A stretch of 64,000 nucleotides of DNA from Flaveria trinervia (Eukaryota > Streptophyta > Magnoliopsida > Asterales > Asteraceae), in contig CM046452.1 in assembly GCA_025506515.1 (NCBI GenBank), positions 69,461,580 through 69,525,579 on the forward strand, given 5' to 3'. The position numbers and the translations under genes were made by a program. Under the pieces are notes generated by a model. It did not search any database. It had not been told where the DNA came from and saw nothing but the letters and a program-made list of their open reading frames with translations. Shown here piece by piece: positions 32,921 through 43,657 of the stretch (the stretch's first letter is position 1; every line of letters begins with the position of its first letter).

Positions 32921-33726
32921 TGTTAGGATCTCAGCCTCTGGTTTAATCGATTGAACAGATATAGCAGCGGAATAGCTCAGAATTAGACAAATTCAAGCAA
33001 GAACATTCGATATAAAGCGATAAAAGAATTTTGTTATAGAGAGAGAAATATCAGACAAAAGGAATATTGCATTAAGATTGTCGGCCTCAAAGGCACGATT
33101 ACAGGTGAGTCATCTTCCTTATAAAGGAAAGAATGACGTAGGCTGATGTCACTTGAAAGTGACATGTAACCGTTTTATAACTACTGATGTTTAACAACTA
33201 CTGAAGATGTCAACAACTGACATCTTCTTACAAATGTTCCTAAGTGTTAAACATCTTATTTACAACTACTGAAAAACATAAAACTACTGATACTACAACA
33301 ACTGAAGAACAACCTCTTCAGTTGTTTACAAGTACTGAAAAGGAAACAAAACTACTGAAAAGTAAACAAACTACTGAAAGGAAAAGAAAACTACTGATGA
33401 AGAAAAACCATCACAACAACTGAAGAAGCCCTCTTCAGCTGTTGTCATCAGCTGTTAGCATCAGCTGATGTCTTCAGTACTTGAACATCAGACTTTGTCT
33501 TTCAGCTGTTGATCTTCAGTCTTTGTCTTCAGTACTTGTTGAAGTCTTCAGACTTTAGATCTTCAGCTGTTGTCTCAGTCTTTGTCTTCAGTACTTCAGA
33601 AATACTTCAGCAGTTGTATTCTTCAGACTTTGTAGAACAGCTGATCAGGTCTTCTTCAGCTGTTGTGATGTCCTGTGGGACTTAGAGGTTTCTCTGATCA
33701 GGCTCATTGGTTCTTTTGGTCCAACA
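32921..33726 (-). repeat. Right (5') LTR of Sir-E
   Basis: 806 bp with TG...CA ends. The TATA box on the minus strand is at 33,118-33,128 (CCTTTATAAGG). Upstream of it in element orientation, 33,178-33,665, is the dense AACTACTGA/CAACTGAAG array. It differs from the left LTR mainly by single-base indels. Confidence 0.95.
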
Positions 33727-33731
33727 ACTAA

Positions 33732-34350
33732 AAAAAAACAACCCAAAAGACCAAACAAGTTAACCATACACGTGCTTCATGTCTAAGTCCAAATAAACAA
33801 AAAGGTAAAGATGTTTAAAAAAGGGTTAAACAATTAATTTTGTTAAAAGAAGATTTAAATCATCTAAACAAGAAGTGACAAAACCAAACAAGCCAAAAGT
33901 CAACCGGTATCACCCACTTCCCCCCGAGACGTCTTTTCCTAACATGTTGAAGTTGATCGTGCTACAATTATGAAAGAGAGGACACATTGCTTCTAATTGT
34001 TCAGTATCAGCAAACAAGAAAGAAAGTGAACTTCATGATACTAAACCGAATTCTTCTAAAGATTTCTTTACTCCACCTAAAAGAAATAATGAAACTAAAG
34101 TTTAAACCTAAGCCTGTCGTCCGTTTATCACAAACAGGCCTTGCATAAAAATGGCATGTGGAAAGAATAATCAAATCAAATGTCTAAAACTGAGATCAGT
34201 AAGAAGAATGATTGCCTCGCCCTCAAATGGACAGTGGGTTGAATTATGATGTGTGATTCCTCTGGGTACCCAAGCCAGTTAAGGCTTGGGTCCCAAACTT
34301 CACTAAGCATTTCCTTTGAATGTGCAGGGTGTTCGTTAGTGCTATCACAA
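33732..34350 (+). pseudogene. Sir-D gag-pol linker after the Sir-E insertion (degraded)
   Basis: Lys/Asn-rich text with stops, then a WVPKPVKAWVPNF-like segment (about 34,262-34,300), typical of the stretch just before protease in these elements. No intact frame remains. Confidence 0.45.
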
Positions 34351-35493
34351 ACACTTGGATTGTGGATAGTGGAGCATCCAGGCACATGACCGGAATCTTT
34401 CACTCCCCTCAAACGCCAAACAGATTAAAGGAGGACATGTTTCTTTTGCTGTAAATAAAGAAGGTTACATCACTACACAGGGAGAAGTAGGAAATCAGAA
34501 AGTTAAGTTTGACAAGGTCAACTATGTTCAACAACTACAAAATAACTTACTTTCTGTATCACAGATTTGTGACAAAGGCTTCAAGGTTGTTTTTGATAAC
34601 AAGAAGTGCTACGTGTTGAAGAAGGAGTACATCATTCCAGAGGACCAAATTTTAATGTCAGATTCAAGGTATAATGACTTATACGTCTTGGATCTATTAA
34701 AGGTCTCCACAACCGATCATCAAGTCAAATGCTTCTTGTCAAAGGCAACTGAGAAGGAATCCATCTCCTGGCATAGGAGGATGGGACACATAAATCCAAG
34801 GAAGATGAATCATCTCATTCAGAATTTTTTAGTCAATGGAGTTAATGTCAAAAACTTTCAACTTCTAGATTTCTGTGTGGTGTGTAAGAAAAGGAAACAT
34901 ACCAAGAAGTCTCACAAGGCAAAGAATGTCAATTCTACTGAATTGCCTCTCGAACTTCTACATATGGATCTGTTTGGTCCTGTGAGCTCCAAGAGCATCG
35001 CTGGAGATCTGTATTGTTATGTAGTCACTGATGACTATTCCAGATTCTCTTGGGTAATGTTTCTGAAATCCAAATCAGAAATATTTGATTTGTTCAAATA
35101 GCTTGTGACCACATTGGAATCTCTATACAAGTTAAAGGTACGTCAGATTCGCTCAGACAACGGTACAGAACTCAACAAACAGTGGATGGAGGCATTCTAC
35201 GAAGAAAAAGGAATTCTACATTAGTTCACATCTGCCTACACTCCATAGTGAACGAAGTTGCTGAACGAAAGAACAGAAGCTTAATAGAAACAGCCAGGAC
35301 GATGCTAGCAGACTTGAAACTGCCTATCCAATTCTGGAACAAGGCAGTAGCAAATGCATGTTACACTCTGAACCGAGTCTTGGTGGTTAAACAACATGGT
35401 AAAACGTCTTACGAGTTGCTCCAACGACGTAAGCCTAATCTAGAGTATCTTGAACCGTTTGACGCACCATGTACGCTGCTGAAGAAACATTAG
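34351..35493 (+). pseudogene. Sir-D protease and integrase (broken)
   Basis: The protease motif VDSGASRHMTG lies at 34,362-34,394. A well-kept frame from 34,613 holds the HHCC finger (WHRRMGHINPRKMNHLIQ ... CVVCKKRKH) and the first catalytic block, LLHMDLFGPVSS, then VTDDYSRFSWV. A TAG at 35,099-35,101 breaks it. IRSDNGTEL follows in the same frame, and a shift near 35,235 leads to EVAERKNRSLIETARTMLAD with the catalytic Glu. The end near 35,493 is another shift. Confidence 0.85.
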
Positions 35494-37780
35494 TCAGGAA
35501 AGTCATTGAAAAGGATGAAGAAGGTATTTTTCCAGGATACAACATACCAAATAAGAGGGTTTACAACAACTCAACGGGTCAAGTAGAAGTGTGGTGCCAC
35601 GTCGACGTTCAGAGATTCACCATCCCCCTTGTAGGAAAAGGACCCACCTTCTTTTTCAATTATGATGGCTTCTTCAAGTCCTTCAACATTACTCTCACTC
35701 CTTTTGATGCTGAGCTATCGACAAAGATGATGTATAATGTCTTAACACACCGCCCCTAGACTCGACAACATCTGGTTCACAAGGTTAGTCCTCTAGTAAC
35801 TCAGGGGGAGCACTAGAGATAAGTGACTCCTCTTCTGACGATGAAGAAGTGGAAAACATTCAGGTGGATCAGGAGGAACAAGCTCCTACTACTACAAGTA
35901 CACACACATCAGATGTTGATGCCTCTGACACTTCGGAACCCCATACTCCCACTACCTCAGATACTAAACTTGTGGTTCACAATCTGGATAATGAGGTAGT
36001 TGTACCCACCATTCCTGGATCTTGACTAAATGTTTATCATCCTCTGGACAATGTCATAGAGGATGTACAATTGGGAGTACGGATAAGAAATCAGCTATAC
36101 TTAGCTAATTATGCCTCAGTCATAGAAATAGGCTACCTTCACAACGGTGCTTATCGATGTTTTGTGTCTCAATTTGAGCCAAAATATGTAAGTGATGCCT
36201 TAAATGATGAGGATTGGGTAAGTGCCATGCAAGAAGAACTTCTTCAATTCAAAAAGTTAGGAGTGTGGACTCTGGTAGATAGACCTAAAGGTGCTAAGGT
36301 CATTGGCACTAAATGGGTTTTGAAAGGCAAGAAGGATGACCAAGGGGTCATTATCAGAAACAAGGCTCGATTAGTAGTTCAAGGATTTCGACAAGTTGAG
36401 GGGATTGATTACAATGATGTCTTTGCACCAGTGGCAAGAATGAAAGCAATCCGTATCTTCCTAGTCTATGCCTCTTACATGAAGATCAAAGTCTATCAAC
36501 TGGATGTAGAGAGCGCATTTCTTCATGGTGAAATCCAGGAGATAGGGTATGTCAGTTAACCCGAAGGATTTGAGGATCCGTATCATCGAGACAGAGTTTA
36601 CAAGCTAGACAAGGCTCTCTACGGGCTCTATCAAGCCCCAAGAGCATGGTATGAAAAGCTCTCGACTCATCTTGTGAAACATGGATTTCGTAGAGGTGTG
36701 ATTGACTGTACACTGTTCATCAAAGAAAAAGATGGTGACTTACTGCTTTTTCAAATTTATGTTGACGACATAATCTTCGGTTCCAAAAATAAAGAACTAT
36801 GTAAAGAATTTGAAGTAGTAATGAAAGGTGAGTTTAAGATGAGAGCTATGGGAGAGATGAAGTTCTTTCTCGGGTTACAGGTGGATCAGACACCTAAGGG
36901 AATTTTCCTACATCAAACCAAGTATGTAGGCGATATTCTCAGTCGATTCAATATGGAGAATGCTTCGGCAGCTGGGACTCCACTTGCTATAAACCACGAT
37001 GTGGCACCGACGAAAGTGGCGATCTGGTTGATGCCACCATGTACCGAGGAATGATCGGATCTCTCATGTACCTCACCGCCTCACGACTGGATATCATGTA
37101 TGCGACGTGTCTATGCTCCAGATATCAGGCGAAGCCGAAGGTCAACCATCTCATCAGAGTTAAAAGGATATTTCGTCATCTGAAGGGTACCCCAACACTC
37201 GGGTTGTGGTATCCTTATGATGATGATTTCAAGCTTATAGAGTATAGTGACTCGGATTACGGCGGTTGCAAAATGAACTACAAGTCAACATCAGTGGGAT
37301 GTCAATTCTTTGGGAGAAGATTAGTCACCTGGCAGTGTAAGAAGCAGACATCGGTTGCTCTGTCAACCTGTGAAGCTAAATATGTTGCTGCTGCAAGTTG
37401 CTATCACATATCATCTGGATTCAACAGCAAATGCTGAATTACGGTTTGCAATTCTCTAACACTCCTATTTATGCTATAGCCATAACTAAAAATTTGGTTC
37501 AACATCCTAAAACAAACACATCGGAATTAAATATCACTTTATACGTGATGGTTTTGAAAAGCATTTGATCGATGTTATTAAACTAAATACAGACTTTCAA
37601 CGCGCTGATCTCTACACAAAAGCCTTTGATAAACCACGTTTTCTATATCTGTTAGAGGTCAACGACGTTAAAAAGAAAAGTGAAGTGATTTCCACGATGA
37701 CAGTACTTAGTCCGTGTAGTAGATTTCATTTTTACTTTTATTTTTTATTTTCTTTTAGTTTATTTTACTTTTTCGCCTAA
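35494..37780 (+). pseudogene. Sir-D integrase tail, reverse transcriptase and RNase H (broken)
   Basis: The integrase tail (GYNIPNKRVYN, VGKGPTFFFNYDGFFKSFN) runs to a stop at 35,759. An acidic linker follows. RT: FVSQFEPKYVSDALNDEDWV, IGTKWVLKGKKDDQG, NKARLVVQGFRQVEGIDY and YQLDVESAFLHGE, a stop at 36,557-36,559, LYGLYQAPRAWYEKL, and YVDD at 36,758-36,769. RNase H: YRGMIGSLMYLTASRLDI, SDSDYGGCKMNYKSTS, STCEAKYVAAASC, then degraded text and ADLYTKAFD at about 37,605. Breaks include a shift near 37,035 and several stops after 37,430. Confidence 0.87.
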
Positions 37781-39239
37781 TAAAATTCTAAATGTAAAAA
37801 CATTTTCGTTTTAGAATTTTAGAGGGAGAATAGGTTAAGTTAATATTAAATTTAGTTGTTTTAATTTCAGTACATAAAAAACAAGGGAGGAGGACAGTCT
37901 AGCTAAAAGAAATGATATCGTATCTGTGATACTGATTCAATCACTATGGAAAATGATAGTACACAAGAACAAATAGTTTGGGACTTTAAAAGAATGAAAT
38001 TGTTTAAAATGCAAAACTCGAAGTACAAGTCTGAGAAGTCTAAGCAACATAAAAGGAAAAATGATAGTAAAACTAGCAACTACTAAGGTAGCACGGAGAA
38101 AGTAGACCTAAAGGTTGCTAGACCATTAGATGATGTGTCGGTAGATTCAACACAATAGATAAGTAGACCTCGTTGGTGATTTCAAGTTCAAACTAAATGT
38201 TCAACAAGCTGTGGGTTAACATCTTATCCTGGTTAACACAATCAACGAAGTTCCAATAAGGGGTGACAAGCAAAATAAAAGCCACATATGTGTGTGGATG
38301 ACCATAAAAATGAGCAAAGCACATGAAAATTACAAAATGCAATCAAGCTAATAACCTATGTTATGGTGCGATCTTTACAAAAAGAATATAATTGCTCAAA
38401 CAAGAAGATAGGTTGTGTGCCTCTCTGTTGTGCGGTGATACTGACCTGAGGATAAGCATAACCTAAATATTCTAGAATTCATTGTTGTTTGCGCCTCTCT
38501 ACTATGCGGTGGCACTGACCTAAGGCATGCAACTCTTTGAAAGCTCTAGAATAGTTTCTTCTTGAATACTACCCATAGACCGCTCAAAAAGATCCTGAGG
38601 AAAATTGATTACCATGTAAGCGTGGGATCCACAAACCTAACATATCACCAATCTGTGTCAAAAGTCTGTGTATGGATTTAAGTGGACAAGTATACTGACA
38701 ATCATCATGGCTGTAATTCTTGAAAATTCAAATCAGTGTGTGTATCTTATAGTACTAGTATGATTTCCTTAAATTGATAATGACTCTGGATGAAAACAAT
38801 AATCAAGCATCAAAAGGTTTTGGTAACATGCCCCGAATTATTTGATATACCTGTATGATTCCATAATGAATCGTTCCAGTTATGGTCAAAATAACTTGAA
38901 GCTATACTGTTCCAGAAATAAATCTGTTAGATATCTATCTTAGGATTTACACCTCACACAAAATACTAAAATATGTTTTAGTTTTGTCTTTTAATTCTAG
39001 TTGTTCAATTTTTTTAATTTTTAGTCAGTTTAGTTATTAAACGTCAGACTATGCATTGGAATTCTATCTGGGATTTAATCACTAAAAAGGGTCATGTCTG
39101 AGGTGACCAACGGGTTTTCAAATGTTAAAAGGATCACGTTTGAGGTGATCAAAAGTCTCTAAGTTAAAATGGTCATGTATATGATGATTGAATGCTCGAA
39201 ATGTTTTATTAATAGTTAAAAGGGTTAAGTGTCAAATGG
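37781..39239 (+). other. Sir-D spacer between RNase H and the motif array
   Basis: There is no gene in this 1.46 kb. It starts AT-rich. Two imperfect copies of a 40-bp unit lie at 38,412-38,451 and 38,484-38,525 (both contain CCTCTCT and GCGGT and end CTGACCT). Otherwise I see nothing specific. Confidence 0.5.
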
Positions 39240-39622
39240 TCATAAAGTCAAAATCATAAGTATGAGCCATTCGCATGACTGGACCATGAGTATGGACTAG
39301 TCGTACGATTGGACCATACGTATGAGCCCATTAGCATGACTGGACCATGCGTATGGACCAGCCGTACGATTGGACCATACGAATGGCCTAATCGCACGAC
39401 TAAACCACACGCATGGCCCAGACGTGCGATTGGACCATCAGCATGGGTAAACTCACACGATTGGATCACAAGATTGAACCAACCGCATGAATGGAGGTGA
39501 CCGAATGACACGATCGCATGACTGACACCTAGTCACATGACTGAAGGTGACCGACTGTGCCAGTCGCACGACTGACCCTCAATCGCATGAATCAAGTATG
39601 CGACTAGGTTCAATCACACGAC
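39240..39622 (+). repeat. Array of CGCATGACTGGACCAT / CGCACGACTGA motifs (Sir-D internal)
   Basis: Some fifteen copies of a motif of the type TCGCACGACTGA or TCGTACGATTGGACCATACG lie in 380 bp, partly as a tandem repeat of about 60 bp (39,258-39,380). The same motif family occupies U3 of the Sir-D LTRs and the related solo LTR. Confidence 0.8.
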
Positions 39623-39637
39623 TGGAAGAAACCCTAG

Positions 39638-39645
39638 TATATATA
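39638..39645 (+). promoter_or_regulatory. TATA-like box after the Sir-D internal array
   Basis: CCTAGTATATATAGAGGG lies 16 bp after the last motif. The next ATG with coding potential is at 40,304. A possible splice donor (TATCAG|GTAGTG, about 39,780) and an acceptor just before that ATG (GTAACAG, ending 40,303) could remove the part in between. The promoter and intron are inferences. Confidence 0.45.
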
Positions 39646-40014
39646 GAGGGGGAGTCGGTCGCAGTCGCCCATTCACCCCATCGCTCACTTTATCGCACGA
39701 AGTACCGTTACGCTGCCAGATTTTCGTTTGACTGCTCTAGACTATTGATTATTGTGATCTAATGTTCTAGTGTTTATCAGGTAGTGCGCGACGCTATTCA
39801 CTCCAAAGTTCAATCAATTCGTGCCCTAATAATCGAATTGAGCCCTAAACTTAACCGAGACTTAGTTTGCCTAAGAAACTAATAAACTAAGTATATTGTT
39901 CAATTAAAGGTTATTAGGTGTTATGTCGGTCATTTGCGAGACTAATGAGCCAAACCACGACGTCTAACATTAAGTTTTGCTCAAAAATTTGAATTTGAAT
40001 TGAAAAACAGTCTG

Positions 40015-40230
40015 TCATGCGAATGGACACCCTGATGAACTTCAATCGCACGACTGAGCTGGGTGAATGGCTCAATCGCACGTCTGAACCATGTGTATGA
40101 GTTCAGTCGCACGACTGGTGTAAACGCATGGGATAGCATACGACTAAGCCCAGTCGCATGCTTAGTCGTACGTATGAACTCATTCGCATGACTAGATTTC
40201 AGTCGCACAGTTCATTCGCATGATAGAACA
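40015..40230 (+). repeat. Second CGCACGACTGA motif cluster (Sir-D, before the extra ORF)
   Basis: About ten motif copies, for example TCAATCGCACGACTGAGC and CAGTCGCACGACTGG, lie within 215 bp in the possible intron or leader of the extra ORF. Confidence 0.65.
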
Positions 40231-40303
40231 GAAGATTTCAAGTCCAATGTATCAAATTGTTATTTATTGACACACTCTAACGTTTATTTACATTGTGTAA
40301 CAG

Positions 40304-43300
40304 ATGGCAAGTCGTTGGACTATGAGCACGAAGCATAAAATTTGTGCTCATATGGATCTGACCTCCCGGAACACGGCTGATTTCTCTGTCATTATTACAT
40401 TCTTATGGAGATCGAGGATCTTCCATGCTATATCGACTCCGTGCACTCCGTACCATTCAGTTCAACAAGATTTCTGGGAAAGCGCTGTCATCGACAGGTC
40501 CTCAGAGTCCCACTGTATCAGGAGCTCCATTTTTGGTCAGGCTATAGAGATAACTGAGGACGATCTCAAGACAGTTTTGGAGTTTGGGGAAGATGCTAAC
40601 TGCCCTACACGACTACACCCACTGACTGTACGAGCTGTTTTTTGTGGGCCAAGTACTCGGGGGATATCAACGCAGGTGTGCTCAACAAGAGCAACATGTG
40701 CCCCTAATTAAGTACTTATCCCATGTGCTGCTTAAGTGCATTGCCTCAAGGAGGGAGGCTTCGATGAGCTATCTGATCAGATTCAGGATGCCTATGTGGT
40801 ATTGGTGCTGAACCATCTGTTCAGCTTCTCGAGGATGATCTTCACCTACCTGGTGGAGAACATCAAGGCGAACGGCAAGGAGGGCTTTTGCATGTACCCT
40901 CGCTTTATGCAGATGATTATTGACCAGAAGCTCCCTTTGCTGCCAAAGGAGAAGGAGGATGTCGTGGTGCTTGAGGTCATGATGACACCACCCTTAGGAG
41001 GATGAAGGTGTATAAGCGAAAGCAGGTGAAACCCCTGTCAGGCGACTGTTTAGGCATCTGACCCATGAGGACTATGTGGTGCCAGCTCAAAGGAAGTGGC
41101 ACCACGATGATAGTGACTCTGACACTGAGCAGATTGTGCTCCATGTTGATGATTCTGATGATGATGATGATGATAGTGGTGATGGTGGAGATGCTGGCCA
41201 CACCCAATCTAGGGCCACTACTACTGATATGACATCTCCATCATCCACCCGAGGAGGAGCAGAGACTGTGGGATTCCATCAGGACTTTTGACCTAATGAG
41301 CAGGTGGAGTCGGATGAGGAGCCATTGACTCGAACGGTAGGCAGCAAGGTGGTTGCCACCGAGCGAGGGATTCAAGCGGTTGGAGGACGCCTGGGCAAGT
41401 CTGGGGAGACTACCACTGATCATACCTACAACCCAGGCCAGCCCAACATCCCAGGGGGAACATCCTTTTTGAAGGGTTCAAGGAAAAAGAGGATGGCTCA
41501 GCCCCACGGGATGAAGCTCAAGAGACGGAGGTACACGTTGATCACTACCTCTCCCCACTGCCACCACAGCTACCACCACCACTACCTCACCCACCACCAC
41601 TACTACCACTCCACCCACCATTACTACCACACCTCCACCTACCACTACCTCACCCACCACCACTACTACCACTCCATCCACTCATACGCCACCACCCATA
41701 TTCACCACTTCCACCACTACACCACCAGCCACCAAGCGGACCATCATCCCACCCATCATTCACTACAAGATCATCTCTGCCCCCCATTGGGGTAGAGGAA
41801 TAGCTGTCAGCACTCAACCGAATAGTGCTGAAGCTGTTGGCGGCTGATGAAGATAGAGCTGCCCAACTACGCCAGCTTGCGAAGCTTAATGCTACCCAAG
41901 CTCAGCAGATATCTCAGCAAGCTTAGCAAATAGCCCAAATCTAGGAGCAAAATGACCAATCAGATAAGAGGATTGGGGAGTTGGAGGCTACAAATAAGAC
42001 CATCATGCTTAGGCTCAAAGGCTCTAAAGATGAGCCTCTCAAGATCAGGGAGGGAGATGATGATAGTGGTGATGACGATGATGATGAGGATGAGGATGAT
42101 GATGAGGATGAGACAGAAGAAGGAGGTGATAATGGAGCAGGAGAGGAAGAGGGAGGAGATAATGAGGAAGGAGATGATGCGGCTGCATCAGATGCCACAC
42201 AAGCCAAAGAAAGATGCTCCAAGAAGGCACAGGATCAAGGAGCCTCGTCCTCAGCCCCGCCTGTAGAAGAGCACATGATTCAGGATAAAAGTAATGTTTA
42301 GATGTATGTAATTTTAAATCTTGTGTAATTGAATCATGTATTAAACTTATGTACTTAATGTTATATATATATATATATATTTGCTATTTAACAGTCTTGA
42401 TTATTGACAAATGATCGATGTGTTAAATGTTTAAATCAAGCAGATCAATCATCTCAGCAAGACGAGTATGATGTTGCTCCCCTACAACAAATCAAGTCTC
42501 AATTCACTACGATACTTGATTTGCAAGGGATTGTCAGGAGGTCTGTGAGTTATTCTCTTGAAGAAGGAGAAATAATTCATGACCTTACTGATGAGCAACT
42601 TGCGGAGATATTCGGCTAAATCCGGATGAAATTGTCAAGGATGCCCCTACGTTGACGTGGCTAGTGACGACGAGCTTAATGATGTGGACGAAATAGAGAT
42701 TGAAGACGTCACAGCCCAGCATTATCTAGAGTATGCTGACAGAGAGGGAATGTAGTCCCCAATCTGGGTGATACTATCATCAGTGATACGTTTGAAAAAC
42801 TGGATCAGATGGAGCAAGAGTCCGAGAAAAAAAGGATCAAGCCCAAGCCTCAGACGCCGATGTCAATATCAAAAAGGCTGAATGGGCAGCTTTTTTTGCA
42901 GAGATCCGAGCCCAACGCACTGCTCCAAAGCCGAGTACCTACACCAAGCTCTACAAAGTGAAGAAGCATCTAAAGGTGTCAGGAAAGATTATAGCATGGG
43001 CATATTTTGAGGATCTAAATGTCTATGCTGTTAAGAGGGAGAAGGGAATAGAGTACTTCAGATTTCCTCATGATCTGAAGACTCTCCCTGGTTTTGAGCT
43101 CAACCAGCTGGCCAAATTGAAGTTGCTATATGCTAACCCAAAGAAAATGTCAGACTAGTTTGAGGCTGCATTGAGGAAAGAGTACCACACCAGGTGGGTT
43201 AACTTCAGACCTCAACAACCAACGAGGTACATCAGACGATCTGAAGATGATTCCATTACTGGAAAGCCAAAGATAGTGCTGAAGTGGAGTCCTCCACGCA

Positions 43301-43632
43301 CAATGTCAAGAATCCCTCTAAGAGAAATGCCACAGGACTTCACTCCACACTTTAAGTGGTGGTACTACGATTGGAGAATAGGTGAAGCTATTATAGTCTT
43401 GCGAAAAGAGGGCCAAATGGATACTATTCGGGTATTTGACCCAATGTGGCCGACTAACTTGTCTGCTGATGATGTATACACATTGTACAAGTGGCCACTG
43501 TTTTATGATTCGCAAGACATTGTACAAGCCCTCCAGTTAAGGCTTTGTTTTTCATTTGAGAGACATGCCGGAGCTACAAGAGAGGAGAATCACAAGAAGT
43601 TTGAAGAGATAATGAAGAATGTTAGACAATAA
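40304..43632 (+). pseudogene. Sir-D extra ORF downstream of RNase H (broken)
   Basis: ATG at 40,304 (MASRWTMSTKHKICAH). The N-terminal block includes IFGQAIEITEDDLKTVLEFG and, after a frame change, FSRMIFTYLVENIKANGKEG and CMYPRFMQMIIDQ (YPRF at 40,895-40,906), parallel to Sir-E. The middle has Asp-rich runs (41,140-41,180 and 42,055-42,180), a His/Thr/Tyr-coding CAC-rich stretch (41,565-41,760) and a TA repeat at 42,362-42,380. The C-terminal part is open: KIIAWAYFEDLNVYAVKREKG (from 42,985) with a stop at 43,156, then WYYDWRIGEAIIVLRKEG and DTIRVFDP (43,363-43,443), ending at 43,632, just before the polypurine tract. The C-terminal blocks match Sir-C. Its function is unknown. Confidence 0.72.
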
Positions 43633-43646
43633 TGTAAACTAGGTCC

Positions 43647-43655
43647 AAGGGGGAG
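43647..43655 (+). other. Polypurine tract of Sir-D
   Basis: AAGGGGGAG lies two bases before the 3' LTR. It shares the GGGGGAG core with the other Sir elements. Confidence 0.88.
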
Positions 43656-43657
43656 TT

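Larger units (their letters stand above)
21324..33726 (-). mobile_element. Sir-E: complete young Sirevirus-like Copia element, minus strand
   Basis: LTRs of 802 and 806 bp (21,324-22,125 and 32,921-33,726) are nearly identical. The target duplication ACTAA lies at 21,319-21,323 and 33,727-33,731. Minus-strand order: 5' LTR, primer-binding site, gag with two zinc knuckles, protease, integrase, RT, RNase H, palindrome array, TATA-like box, extra ORF, polypurine tract, 3' LTR. The total is 12.4 kb. The HHCC integrase type, two-knuckle gag and gene after RNase H point to the Sirevirus lineage. It is the youngest Copia insertion in the window by nesting. Most breaks in its genes are one-base indels, which might be assembly errors. 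Confidence 0.95.

Noticed and set aside
39254..39511. Open frames on both strands within the Sir-D motif array
   Set aside because: They are translations of the short repeat itself (Gly/Pro/Arg/Trp-rich, periodic) and carry no domain; the array is noncoding.
41478..41681. A Val/Gly-rich open frame opposite the CAC-rich tract
   Set aside because: It is the complement of a CAC/ACC microsatellite inside the Sir-D extra ORF, not a gene.
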